Positions 42,342 through 50,683 of a DNA stretch of 64,000 bases are shown here, one piece after another (position 1 is the stretch's first letter; every line of letters starts with the position of its first letter). The notes below the pieces were generated by a model. That model did not search any database. It was given only the letters and a program-made list of their open reading frames with translations, and was not told the DNA's origin. The position numbers were made by a program, and so were the translations under genes. The stretch comes from Streptomyces cyaneus. GTDB lineage: Bacteria > Actinomycetota > Actinomycetes > Streptomycetales > Streptomycetaceae. The stretch lies in assembly GCF_004028635.1 (NCBI RefSeq), contig NZ_RQJW01000007.1, positions 1-64,000 on the forward strand. The letters run 5' to 3'.

Positions 42342-43322
42342 CTACTCCGCCGCTCGCAGGTCCAGGCCGATGTCCAGGATCGGCGAGGAGTGGGTGAGGG
42401 CCCCTACGGCCAGGTAGTCGACGCCCGTGTCCGCGTACGCCTTGGCGTTGGCGAGGGTCAGGCGGCCCGATGCCTCGAGTGCTGCCCGGCCGTGCACGAT
42501 CGCCACCGCCTCCTCGCACTCGCCCGGCGTGAAGTTGTCCAGGAGGATCAGGTCCGCGCCCGCGTCCACCACCTCGCGGAGCTGGTGCAGGGTGTCCACC
42601 TCGACCTCGATGGGGAGGTCGGGGAAGGCTTCGCGGACCGCCTTGAAGGCCTGGGCCACGCCGCCTGCGGCCACTACGTGGTTGTCCTTCACCAGGGCCG
42701 CGTCCGACAGGGACATGCGGTGGTTGACTCCGCCGCCGCAGCGCACCGCGTACTTCTCCAGGGAGCGCAGGCCCGGTGTCGTCTTGCGGGTGTCGCGGAC
42801 CCGCGCCTTCGTGCCTTCCAGTACGTCCGCCCACGCGCGCGTGGCCGTCGCGATGCCCGACAGGCGGCAGAGGATGTTCAGTGCGCTGCGTTCGGCCGTG
42901 AGGAGGTCTCGGGTGCGGGTGGTGATCGACAGGAGCTTCTGGCCTGCCGTCACCTTGTCGCCGTCCTCCACGTGGCGCTCCACCTCGAACTCGTCCTCGC
43001 AGACGATCGAGACGACCGCTTCGGCGACCCTGAGGCCCGCCACCACGCCCGCCTCACGTGCGACGAAGTCGGCGGTGGCGGTCGCCTCTTCGGGGATCGT
43101 GGCGACCGTCGTCACGTCCACGCCGTGTGCCAGGTCCTCCTGGATGGCGACGTTGGCGATGTCCTCGATCTCGACCGGGTCGAGGCCCGCGTCGGCCAGC
43201 AGCTGGGCGAGCGCGGGGTCGAGGCCGCACTCCAGGTACTCCTCGTCGGCACCGCAGGCGCAGTCGTCGCCGCAGCCGCCGGTCGAGGCGAGGGGAAGGT
43301 CGGGGGTGGTCACTTCTGTCAC
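42342..43322 (-). CDS. nadC: Nicotinate-nucleotide diphosphorylase (quinolinate phosphoribosyltransferase)
   Basis: 326 aa. Makes nicotinate mononucleotide from quinolinate and PRPP in de novo NAD synthesis. Family motifs are DVTTVATIPEEATATADFVAREAGVVAG, RSALNILCRLSGIAT, RDTRKTTPGLR, KDNHVVAAGG, IEVEVDTL and LILLDNF. The N-terminus carries about 35 extra residues with a Cys cluster (GGCGDDCACGADEEYLECG), absent from the enterobacterial enzyme. The GTG start overlaps the nadB stop (GTGA), so translation is coupled. Confidence 0.96.
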   Translation of the reverse strand: MTEVTTPDLPLASTGGCGDDCACGADEEYLECGLDPALAQLLADAGLDPVEIEDIANVAIQEDLAHGVDVTTVATIPEEATATADFVAREAGVVAGLRVAEAVVSIVCEDEFEVERHVEDGDKVTAGQKLLSITTRTRDLLTAERSALNILCRLSGIATATRAWADVLEGTKARVRDTRKTTPGLRSLEKYAVRCGGGVNHRMSLSDAALVKDNHVVAAGGVAQAFKAVREAFPDLPIEVEVDTLHQLREVVDAGADLILLDNFTPGECEEAVAIVHGRAALEASGRLTLANAKAYADTGVDYLAVGALTHSSPILDIGLDLRAAE

Positions 43323-45028
43323 TGCTCCTGGGGCCGGGTCGGGGGGAAGTCTGCGGTGTCGGTGGTGTGCACGGCCAGTGTGCGGTCGGGGTTCAGACGT
43401 ACGACGATGTGGCGGCGCCAGGTCGTGTCGTCGCGGTCGGGCTCGTCCTCACGCCAGTGGCAGCCTCGTGTCTCCTCGCGCAGTTGTGCGGCGGCGACCA
43501 GGACTCGGGCCACGCACATGAGGTTGGTGGCCTCCCAGGTGTCGACGCCGGGCTCGGCGGTCTTGCCGTTCTCCACGAGGGCGTCCCGGGCGTCGGTGTG
43601 CAGCTGCTGGATCTGCTCGGCGGCCTTGCCGAGGGAATCGGCGGAGCGCAGGACACCGGCGCCCTCCGTCATGATCCGCTGGATCGCGAAGCGGGCCTCG
43701 GCCGCGAGCAGGGGGTGCTCGGGGGTCTCGGGGTACGGCACCGGGTGCGGTACGCGCGCGTGGAGGCCGTTGGCCGCCCGGGACGCCGCGATGTCCTCCA
43801 CGATGCGCTCGGCGTAGACCAGGCCCTCCAGGAGGGAGTTGGAGGCCAGGCGGTTGGCACCGTGCACGCCCGTGCAGGCCACCTCGCCGCACGCGTACAG
43901 GCCGGGGACGGTCGTACGGCCCTGGGAGTCGGTGCGGACGCCCCCGGAGGCGTAGTGGGCGGCCGGGGCGATCGGGATGGGGTCGTGCACCGGGTCGATG
44001 CCGTGGGCGCGGCAGGCGGCGAGGATCGTCGGGAAGCGGTGTTCCCACATGTCGGCGCCGAAGTGGCGGGCGTCGAGGAACATGTGCTCGGCGTCCTGCT
44101 CCTGCATGCGGCGCATGATGCCCTTGGCGACGATGTCGCGGGGCGCCAGTTCGGCGAGTTCGTGCTGGCCGATCATGAAGCGGACGCCGCCTGCGTCGAC
44201 CAGGTGGGCGCCTTCGCCGCGTACGGCTTCGGAGACCAGGGGCTGCTGGCCCTCCGCGTCCGGGCCGAGGAACAGGACGGTGGGGTGGAACTGGACGAAT
44301 TCCAGGTCGCTCACCTCGGCGCCCGCGCGCAGGGCGAGAGCGACTCCGTCGCCCGTCGACACGGACGGGTTCGTCGTGGCCGAGAAGACCTGGCCCATGC
44401 CGCCGGTCGCCAGGACCACGGCGGGGGCGTGGACCGCTCCTACGCCGTCGTGCTGGCCCTCGCCCATGACGTGCAGGGTGACGCCCGCCGTACGGCCCTC
44501 TGCGTCCGTCAGGAGGTCGAGGACGAGCGCGTTCTCGATGGTGCGCAGGCCACGCGCGCGTACCGCCTCGACGAGGGCGCGGGAGATCTCCGCGCCGGTC
44601 GCGTCGCCGCCGGCGTGGGCGATACGGCGGCGGTGGTGGCCGCCCTCCCGGGTGAGCTCCAGGCCGCCTTCCTCGGACTCGTCGAAGTGCGCGCCGGTCT
44701 CGATGAGGCGGCGTACGGCGTCGGGGCCCTCGGTGACGAGGATGCGGACCGCGTCCTCGTCGCACAGGCCCGCGCCCGCGACCAGGGTGTCGTCGAGGTG
44801 CTGTTCGGGGGTGTCGCCCTCGCCGAGGGCCGCGGCGATGCCGCCCTGGGCCCAGCGGGTGGAGCCGTCGTCGAGGCGGGCCTTGGTGACGACGACGGTC
44901 GTCAGGCCGGCGGCCTCGCAGCGCAGGGCTGCGGTGAGGCCGGCGACCCCGGAGCCGACGACCACGACGTCCGCGGAGATGGACCACCCGGGCGCGGGCG
45001 CGTGCAGTCGTATGCCTGTGCTGGTCAC
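43319..45028 (-). CDS. nadB: L-aspartate oxidase
   Basis: 569-aa FAD enzyme oxidising aspartate to iminoaspartate, the first step of de novo NAD synthesis. It has an N-terminal FAD-binding VVVGSGVAGLTAALRC, the flavoprotein motif RWAQGGIAAALGEGD, HHRRRIAHAGGDATGAEI, active-site region APAAHYASGGVRTDSQGR, and GLYACGEVACTGVHGANRLASNSLLEGLVY. Length is normal. The GTG at 45028 overlaps the panC stop and the stop overlaps nadC. nadA is not present in the window. Confidence 0.96.
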   Translation of the reverse strand: MTSTGIRLHAPAPGWSISADVVVVGSGVAGLTAALRCEAAGLTTVVVTKARLDDGSTRWAQGGIAAALGEGDTPEQHLDDTLVAGAGLCDEDAVRILVTEGPDAVRRLIETGAHFDESEEGGLELTREGGHHRRRIAHAGGDATGAEISRALVEAVRARGLRTIENALVLDLLTDAEGRTAGVTLHVMGEGQHDGVGAVHAPAVVLATGGMGQVFSATTNPSVSTGDGVALALRAGAEVSDLEFVQFHPTVLFLGPDAEGQQPLVSEAVRGEGAHLVDAGGVRFMIGQHELAELAPRDIVAKGIMRRMQEQDAEHMFLDARHFGADMWEHRFPTILAACRAHGIDPVHDPIPIAPAAHYASGGVRTDSQGRTTVPGLYACGEVACTGVHGANRLASNSLLEGLVYAERIVEDIAASRAANGLHARVPHPVPYPETPEHPLLAAEARFAIQRIMTEGAGVLRSADSLGKAAEQIQQLHTDARDALVENGKTAEPGVDTWEATNLMCVARVLVAAAQLREETRGCHWREDEPDRDDTTWRRHIVVRLNPDRTLAVHTTDTADFPPTRPQEQ

Positions 45029-46017
45029 GAGGCGGCTCCGAAGGTGAGGGGGATGTTGTCGATCAGCCGGGTCGTCCCGACCCGGGCGGCGACGGCGAGG
45101 ACGGCCTCGCCGGTGAAGTCGTCCTCGATCTCCGTGAAGTCGGACGGGTCGACGAGCGCGAGGTAGTCCAGTTCGAGCGGCGGGTCGAGGCGGGCGGCCT
45201 CGTCGATGACCAGGCGGGCGGCGGCGCGGACGGCCGCCGCGGCGCCGGGGACGGCCTTGGCGACGGCATGTGCGTCGGCCGCCGCGCGGGACTCCCCTAT
45301 GGCACTGAGCGCTTCCGCACGCGCGCGCGTGGCGGGAACTTCACGTGCACGCGCGCGCAGCGCCTCCTGGGCCGCATGCCGGTCGCGGCCGGCGAACAGC
45401 GCCTGGGAGAGCGCGAGTGCCGTGTGCCGTTCCTTGGGCGAGAGGTAGCGGTTGCGGCTGGAGAGCGCGAGGCCGTCCTCCTCGCGCACGGTCGGGACGC
45501 CCACGATCTCGACGCCGAAGTTCAGGTCGCGCGCCATGCGGCGGATCAGGGCGAGCTGCTGGGCGTCCTTCTGGCCGTACAGGGCGACGTCGGGGCGGGT
45601 GAGGTGGAGCAGCTTGGCGACGACGGTGAGCATGCCGTCGAAGTGGCCGGGGCGGGAGCCGCCTTCCAGGCGCTCGCCCATGGGGCCGGCGCTGATGCGC
45701 ACCTGGGGCTCGCCGCCCGGGTAGACCTCGTCGACGGCAGGGGCGAACACGGCGTCCGCGCCCGACTGTTCGGCGATCTTGAGGTCGGCCTCCAGGGTGC
45801 GCGGGTAGCGGTCGAGGTCCTCGCCCTTGCCGAACTGCAGCGGGTTCACGAAGACGGTGACGACGACCTCGCCGTCCGGTCCGGCGATGCCGCGCGCGGT
45901 GCGGATGAGGGTGGCGTGGCCCTCGTGCAGGGCGCCCATGGTCATCACGACGGCGCGGCGGCCGCTGCGCACGCGCGCGTGCAGTTCGTCGGCGGTGCGC
46001 AGCAGGGCGGTGGTCAT
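45025..46017 (-). CDS. panC: Pantoate--beta-alanine ligase
   Basis: 330 aa. Condenses pantoate with beta-alanine using ATP to give pantothenate. The HIGH-like VMTMGALHEGHATLI lies at about residues 24-38, then VTVFVNPLQFGKGEDLDRYPRT, the GQKDAQQL site and the KMSKS-like GLALSSRNRYLS. The C-terminus is somewhat longer than the usual 280 aa, with an Ala-rich stretch (residues about 215-265). The ATG at 46017 overlaps the stop of the upstream Rossmann/DUF2520 gene (ATGA). Co-expression with nadBC links CoA and NAD synthesis. Confidence 0.96.
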   Translation of the reverse strand: MTTALLRTADELHARVRSGRRAVVMTMGALHEGHATLIRTARGIAGPDGEVVVTVFVNPLQFGKGEDLDRYPRTLEADLKIAEQSGADAVFAPAVDEVYPGGEPQVRISAGPMGERLEGGSRPGHFDGMLTVVAKLLHLTRPDVALYGQKDAQQLALIRRMARDLNFGVEIVGVPTVREEDGLALSSRNRYLSPKERHTALALSQALFAGRDRHAAQEALRARAREVPATRARAEALSAIGESRAAADAHAVAKAVPGAAAAVRAAARLVIDEAARLDPPLELDYLALVDPSDFTEIEDDFTGEAVLAVAARVGTTRLIDNIPLTFGAAS

Positions 46018-46943
46018 CGGGCATCTCCCTCGGCGCCGTTGGTCCCGGTGGCGAGTACCCCGAGAAGGTCCTCGGCGAGTTCCGGCTTGAGCAGTCCGTG
46101 GGCGAGCGCCCGGTCGGCGGTCGCGCGTGCCATCGCCAGATAGCCGGCGACGGTCTGCGGGGCGTGCCGGCGCAGCTCCGTCACGTGCGCGGCGACGGTG
46201 CCCGCGTCCCCGCGCGCGACGGGGCCGGTCAAGGCCGCGTCGCCGGAGCGCAGCGCGTTGTCGAGGGCGGCGCCGAGCAGCGGGCCGAGCATCCGGTCGG
46301 GGGCCGCCACGCCGGCCTCGCGCAGCAGCTCCATGGACTGGGCGACCAGCGTCACCAGGTGGTTGGCGCCCAGCGCGAGCGCCGCGTGATAGAGCGGGCG
46401 CATCTCCTCGGCGATCCACTCCGGTTCGCCGCCCATCTCGATGACGAGGGCCTCGGCGGCCAGCCGCAGCTCCTCGGGCGCGGTGACGCCGAAGGAGCAG
46501 CCGGCCAGGCGCTGGACGTCCACCGGGGTGCCGGTGAAGGTCATCGCCGGGTGCAGGGCCAAAGGCAGCGCGCCCGCGCGCAGGGCGGGGTCCAGGACCT
46601 TCGCGCCGTACCGCCCGGAGGTGTGCACCAGCAGCTGGCCCGGCCGTACGGCCCCCGTCTCGGCGAGGCCCTCGACCAGCCCGGGCAGCGCGTCGTCCGG
46701 GACGGTCAGCAGCACCAGCTCGGCGCGGGCGAGGACTTCGGCGGGCGGTACGAGCGGCACGTCGGGGAGGAGCTGCGCGGCCCGTCGCCGGGAGGCGTCG
46801 GAGACCCCGGAGACGGCCACCGGGCGGTGCCCGGCGAGCTGGAGGGACGCGGCGAGCGCGGGGCCCACGCGGCCTGCGCCGACGACACCGACGGTGAGCC
46901 GCGCGGGGCGGTCCTTGGGATCTGGCTGTTGGCTTGTACTCAC
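46014..46943 (-). CDS. Rossmann-like/DUF2520 oxidoreductase, first gene of the panC operon
   Basis: 309 aa. The N-terminal NAD(P)-binding fold has TVGVVGAGRVGPALAASLQLAG (residues 17-38), VLLTVPDDALPGLVEGLA and LLVHTSGRYGAKVLDPA; the helical C-terminal DUF2520 domain contains EMRPLYHAALALGANHLVTLV. The fold and residues resemble the 6-phosphogluconate dehydrogenase/ketopantoate reductase superfamily. Head position and ATGA overlap with panC suggest a role in pantoate supply, but this is inference. Start is GTG 46943, without a clear ribosome site. Confidence 0.88.
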   Translation of the reverse strand: MSTSQQPDPKDRPARLTVGVVGAGRVGPALAASLQLAGHRPVAVSGVSDASRRRAAQLLPDVPLVPPAEVLARAELVLLTVPDDALPGLVEGLAETGAVRPGQLLVHTSGRYGAKVLDPALRAGALPLALHPAMTFTGTPVDVQRLAGCSFGVTAPEELRLAAEALVIEMGGEPEWIAEEMRPLYHAALALGANHLVTLVAQSMELLREAGVAAPDRMLGPLLGAALDNALRSGDAALTGPVARGDAGTVAAHVTELRRHAPQTVAGYLAMARATADRALAHGLLKPELAEDLLGVLATGTNGAEGDAR

Positions 46944-47138
46944 GCGACGGAGGCCTTCCCGTTCCAGTCCGCTCGGGGTACCGGACGATTTCTCGTCATG
47001 TTAACGCGATCGGTTGGAGGGGCGTCCGGTTGTCCACAGGCTGTGGGTTATCGCACGCCGTTCGGACGGCGGTTTGGGGGCTGCGGGTGGGTGGAAATGC
47101 GGGTGCTCGCGTGCGTGGGCGCACGGCATGATCCGGGC

Positions 47139-48329
47139 ATGAGCGATACGGCGGAACAGGGCGAAGAGCTGTCGGCACCGGAGCGGTTGCGCAAGCGGCG
47201 GTCGGCTGCCTTGCGGGAGGCGCGGCGCGTGCTGTCGCGTGGGGGCTTCAGCGGCACGATCCGCCGACGGCTCGCGTTGCTGACGGAAGCGGCACCCGAG
47301 GTGTACGACCTGGACGAACCGTCTGACATGTACGGCAACGGGGTCGTGGCGGCCCTGGAGGAGCGGGTCGCGGCGCTGCTGGGGACGGAGGCCGCCGCGT
47401 TCTTCCCGACCGGCACGATGGCCCAGCAGGTGGCCCTGCGCTGCTGGGCGTCCCGCACCGGGAACCCCACCGTCGCCCTGCATGCGCTGGCCCACCCCGA
47501 AGTGTGGGAGCGCGGCGCGTTCAGTCAGGTCAGTGGCTTGCGAACGGTGCGGGTGACACGTGAGCCGCGGCTGCCCACCGCTGATGAGATACGCGACTTC
47601 GAGGAGCCCTTCGGGGCGCTGATGCTGGAGCTGCCCCTCAGGGACGCCGGTTTCGTCCTGCCCTCCTGGGAGGAACTCACCGAGGTCGTGGAGGCGGCGC
47701 GGGAGCGTGACGCGGTGGTGCACTTCGACGGCGCGCGCCTGTGGGAGACCACCGCCCACTTCGGCCGCCCCCTCGACGAGATCGCAGCCCTGGCCGACAG
47801 CGTCTACGTGTCGTTCTACAAGTCCCTCGACGGCTTCGGCGGCGCCGCGCTCGCCGGCCCGAAGACGCTTGTGGAGGAGGCGAAGACCTGGCGGCACCGA
47901 TACGGCGGCATGGTCTTCCAGCAGTTCCCCACGGTGCTGTCGGCGCTCGTCGGCCTGGAGCGGGAGCTGCCCCGGCTGCCGGAGTACGTCCGCCACGCGC
48001 GCGTGGTGGCCGCCGCGCTCCGCGAGGGGTTCGCCGAGGCGGGCGTGGCGTGGGCGCGCGTACACCCCGAGGAGCCGCACACCCACGAGTTCCAGGTCTG
48101 GCTGCCGTACGAGGCCGATGTGCTGACGGAGGCGGCGGTGCGGCAGGCAGAGGAGACGGGCACGTATCTGTTCGCCGCCGCCTGGGACCGCGGCGGGCCG
48201 GGCCTGTCCTTCACGGAGGTCTCCGTCCGCGCCGCCGGCCTGGAGTGGACGGCCGATGACGTGAAGGCGGCGGTCGCGGAGTTCGTGGCCCGGCTGACCG
48301 AGAACGTCAGCGACGAGGTCAGCCGGTAG
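47139..48329 (+). CDS. PLP-dependent threonine aldolase/beta-eliminating lyase-type enzyme
   Basis: 396 aa, fold-type I aminotransferase superfamily. It has DMYGNGVVAALEERVAALLGTEAAAFFPTGTMAQQVALR near the N-terminus, VVHFDGARLWETTAHFGRPL (PLP-contact Asp), the Schiff-base lysine in SVYVSFYKSLDGFGGA and RHRYGGMVFQQFP. The closest family is low-specificity L-threonine aldolase (Beta_elim_lyase). The ATG at 47139 starts MSDTAEQGEELSAPERL; the N-terminal 50 residues are longer than in threonine aldolase itself. It is divergent from the panC operon, and its 3' end overlaps the small convergent gene by 11 bp. Confidence 0.88.
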   Translation: MSDTAEQGEELSAPERLRKRRSAALREARRVLSRGGFSGTIRRRLALLTEAAPEVYDLDEPSDMYGNGVVAALEERVAALLGTEAAAFFPTGTMAQQVALRCWASRTGNPTVALHALAHPEVWERGAFSQVSGLRTVRVTREPRLPTADEIRDFEEPFGALMLELPLRDAGFVLPSWEELTEVVEAARERDAVVHFDGARLWETTAHFGRPLDEIAALADSVYVSFYKSLDGFGGAALAGPKTLVEEAKTWRHRYGGMVFQQFPTVLSALVGLERELPRLPEYVRHARVVAAALREGFAEAGVAWARVHPEEPHTHEFQVWLPYEADVLTEAAVRQAEETGTYLFAAAWDRGGPGLSFTEVSVRAAGLEWTADDVKAAVAEFVARLTENVSDEVSR

Positions 48330-48534
48330 AACGCCGCCGCGGGTGGAGCCACCGGCCCAGGGCCTGCCGTATCCGCCCATGGGCCGGACGCTCCGCCAGG
48401 ACGGCGCGGAACTGCCGGTGGTCGCGCCACTCGCGCACGACCTGCCAGTCGTGGAGGCCGGGCGCGGGCGGGGCGGGCTCGCCGAGCCGCTGGGCGCGGT
48501 AGATGTCGAGGAGGTGGTGCTGGGTGATGCTCAT
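48319..48534 (-). CDS. Small conserved basic protein, 71 aa
   Basis: MSITQHHLLDIYRAQRLGEPAPPAPGL..., followed by a basic WQVVREWRDHRQFRAVLAERPAHGRIRQALGRWLHPRRR end. No known domain, signal or membrane segment. The ATG at 48534 lies behind GAAGGCGATCCGCC. The composition (amphipathic, Arg/Trp-rich) fits a small soluble protein. Its stop is inside the 3' end of the convergent PLP-enzyme gene. Upstream (48590-48660) is a degenerate tandem of GAGATCAGGGACCTCGGGC-type units. Confidence 0.65.
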   Translation of the reverse strand: MSITQHHLLDIYRAQRLGEPAPPAPGLHDWQVVREWRDHRQFRAVLAERPAHGRIRQALGRWLHPRRRSTG

Positions 48535-48722
48535 GGCGGATCGCCTTCTCGGACGTTGGGGACATCGGAGACCTCTGCCGTAACGAGGGATCAGGGACCT
48601 CGGGCACGACGAGAGATCAGAGACCTCGGGCGTAGGAGAGATCAGGGACGTCGAAGGTCTGGGGTTCGGGCTCCGCGGCTGCCCCGGTGATCCCAGGTTG
48701 CGCCCAACCGGCCCTCGCGTCG

Positions 48723-48751
48723 CGTCGATTGACGGCGACCGTCAATCGACG
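48723..48751. promoter_or_regulatory. Perfect palindrome upstream of the ArsR-type regulator gene
   Basis: CGTCGATTGACGG (48723-48735) and CCGTCAATCGACG (48739-48751), perfect 13-bp arms with a 3-nt centre, 36 bp before the ATG at 48787. The length and symmetry fit the operator of a winged-helix dimer; autoregulation by the downstream protein is the simplest reading. Confidence 0.8.
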
Positions 48752-48786
48752 GGGGCGTTGTCAGTGGCGGGGTGCACCATGAGGGC

Positions 48787-49890
48787 ATGAGCGTGAGCAT
48801 CGACATCGCGGGGCTGCGGCCGGAGAGGGTCGCCGTCGTTCCCTCGCCCCTGGCCGAGCTCGGCATGGCGCTGCACGCGCTGGCCGAGACGGGGCATCAT
48901 CCGGGCCTGCAGGGCTGGGCGACGAGCGTCACCGCCCGGCTCGATCCGCACCTGGCCGACCGGATGTGCGAGGCCGACTTCCTGTGGCGGACGACGTTCT
49001 CGGATCTGTTCCTGCCCTGCGCGGGCGTCCCGGGCGGAGCACTGCCCGGCGCGACGCTCGCCGAGGAGCTGGACCTGCTGGACAAGCTGACGGACGAGCA
49101 GTTCGTGGACGCGGCCCTGGAGTTCACCTGCGCCCTCCCCTACGCCACGCCGAGCCAGGACGTGCTGGCCGACGAGGAGCTGCGCCGCCGCGCCCTGGAC
49201 CTGGCCGCCGCGCGCGGGCCGCAGCAGTTGCGGTTCAGCCAGCGGCTGCTCGACGACCCACCGCGGATCCGGGCCTGGCTGCGGCAGTTCCTGGAGGACT
49301 GCGACGAGGCGTTCTTCGCCGACACCTGGTCCCGGCTGCGCCACCAGCTCGCGGCGGACGCCCGCCACAGGACCGACCTCCTCCGGCACAAGGGGCTGAC
49401 CGAGGCGCTGACCTCGATCTCCGCGGCGGTGGTGCTCGACGAGGCCGCCGGACGGATCACCATCGACAAGCTCCGCCAGGGCCACAGCCTGATCAGGAAC
49501 GGCAGTCTGCTGCTCGTGCCGACGAGCCTCGGCTGGCCGCATCTGATGGTGCTGCACCGGCACGGCTGGCAGCCCGTGCTGCACTACCCCGCCCGCTCCC
49601 CCGAGCTGGCGTCACCGCCCTCGGTCGAGCAGCTGACCCTGCGGATGACCGCACTGTCCCACCCGGTGCGGATGCAGCTGTGCCGCAACCTCGCCCGCAG
49701 CACGTACACCACGAGCGAGCTCGTGCAGATCCACGGCATGACGGCCCCGGAGATATCCCGGCATCTGGGCGTCCTCAAGAAGGCGGGCCTGATCACCACC
49801 CGCCGCCGGGGGCGCTATGTCCTGCATCAGCTGGACGTCACGGCGGTGGCCCGGCTCGGCAGCGACTTCCTGGAAGCGTTGCTCCGGTAG
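48787..49890 (+). CDS. ArsR-type winged-helix regulator with large N-terminal domain (DUF5937-like)
   Basis: 367 aa. Residues 1-about 265 form a domain of the type annotated as DUF5937 in actinomycete regulators (LAELGMALHALAETGHHPGLQGWATS ... FLEDCDEAFFADTWSRLRHQLAADA). The C-terminal ArsR winged helix reads LTLRMTALSHPVRMQLCRNLARSTYTTSELVQIHGMTAPEISRHLGVLKKAGLITTRRRGRYVLHQLD. The metal-binding ELCVCD motif of ArsR/SmtB is absent, so it is not an obvious metal sensor. A perfect palindrome precedes the start. The next gene, TmrB-like, is convergent. Ligand and targets unknown. Confidence 0.88.
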   Translation: MSVSIDIAGLRPERVAVVPSPLAELGMALHALAETGHHPGLQGWATSVTARLDPHLADRMCEADFLWRTTFSDLFLPCAGVPGGALPGATLAEELDLLDKLTDEQFVDAALEFTCALPYATPSQDVLADEELRRRALDLAAARGPQQLRFSQRLLDDPPRIRAWLRQFLEDCDEAFFADTWSRLRHQLAADARHRTDLLRHKGLTEALTSISAAVVLDEAAGRITIDKLRQGHSLIRNGSLLLVPTSLGWPHLMVLHRHGWQPVLHYPARSPELASPPSVEQLTLRMTALSHPVRMQLCRNLARSTYTTSELVQIHGMTAPEISRHLGVLKKAGLITTRRRGRYVLHQLDVTAVARLGSDFLEALLR

Positions 49891-49910
49891 ATCGCCGACC
49901 CACAGGGCCG

Positions 49911-50543
49911 TCAGTCGAACCGGATGTGCCTGATCCCGACCCCCACCTGCCGCAGCCGGGTCCGCAGCGCGCCCTCGTTGTTCGGCCGGAGTTTCAGCCC
50001 GGCCAGGACGGCGATGCGATCCGCCGTCTTCGGCACGGTCGAGTGGTCCGTCCACAGGTGCTCGGCGAACTCCGGCTCGCGCAGCCGCTCCAGACAGTGG
50101 TCGAGCTGCTGGACGGCCCAGGTCTCGCGGCGCAGACCGGCGTTCTTCCCGCCGACGTACCCGAGGAGGTGCCCGAAACCGCGCTCACGCAGCCGCTTCA
50201 TGACCGTCTCACGCTCGGCGAGGAGCGTGAAGTGCCGTACGTCGTGGCCGAGTTCACGCAGCCGGCCGACCGTCTCCGCGAAGTAGTCGGAGTTCGTGAC
50301 CGTCATCGGGGCGATGACCACGCCGTCGTGCTTGGTGAGGGCGAGGTCGAGGACCTCGACGACGCCCTGCCGCCAGGACGTCAAGTCCTGGAAGTTTGCG
50401 CGCAGTTCGGGCGGGAGCATACGGCGCAAGCCGAAGCCCGGGTGTTCGGGATCGCAGATGACGCTGCCGGGCAGACGGCGCTGGATCTCGTGTGCGGTCT
50501 GTGTCTTGCCGCCACCGAAGGGGCCGTTGATCCACAGGAGCAT
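49911..50543 (-). CDS. TmrB-like ATP-binding protein (tunicamycin-resistance type)
   Basis: 210 aa P-loop protein. The start MLLWINGPFGGGKTQTAHEIQRRL has the Walker A GPFGGGKT (residues 7-14) and matches the N-terminus of Bacillus TmrB, which binds tunicamycin and confers resistance. Other segments are VICDPEHPGFGLRRML, VIAPMTVTNSDYF, HFTLLAERETVMKRLRERG and WTDHSTVPKTADRIAVLAG, typical of the zeta-toxin/AAA_17-like kinase fold. Actual resistance is unproven; such genes are common in Streptomyces. The ATG at 50543 sits right before the P-loop strand. Confidence 0.87.
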   Translation of the reverse strand: MLLWINGPFGGGKTQTAHEIQRRLPGSVICDPEHPGFGLRRMLPPELRANFQDLTSWRQGVVEVLDLALTKHDGVVIAPMTVTNSDYFAETVGRLRELGHDVRHFTLLAERETVMKRLRERGFGHLLGYVGGKNAGLRRETWAVQQLDHCLERLREPEFAEHLWTDHSTVPKTADRIAVLAGLKLRPNNEGALRTRLRQVGVGIRHIRFD

Positions 50544-50683
50544 GCGCAGACCCTAGTGCGCGCCGGTCACGCACGCGTGACACCCCGGTCTCGACGCACC
50601 CGCCAGCCGTGGTCAGCCATGCCCGCCGGGCTGTGATCAGCCGTGCCCGCCAGGCTTACTCGCCCGTGCCCGCCAGGCTCGAC

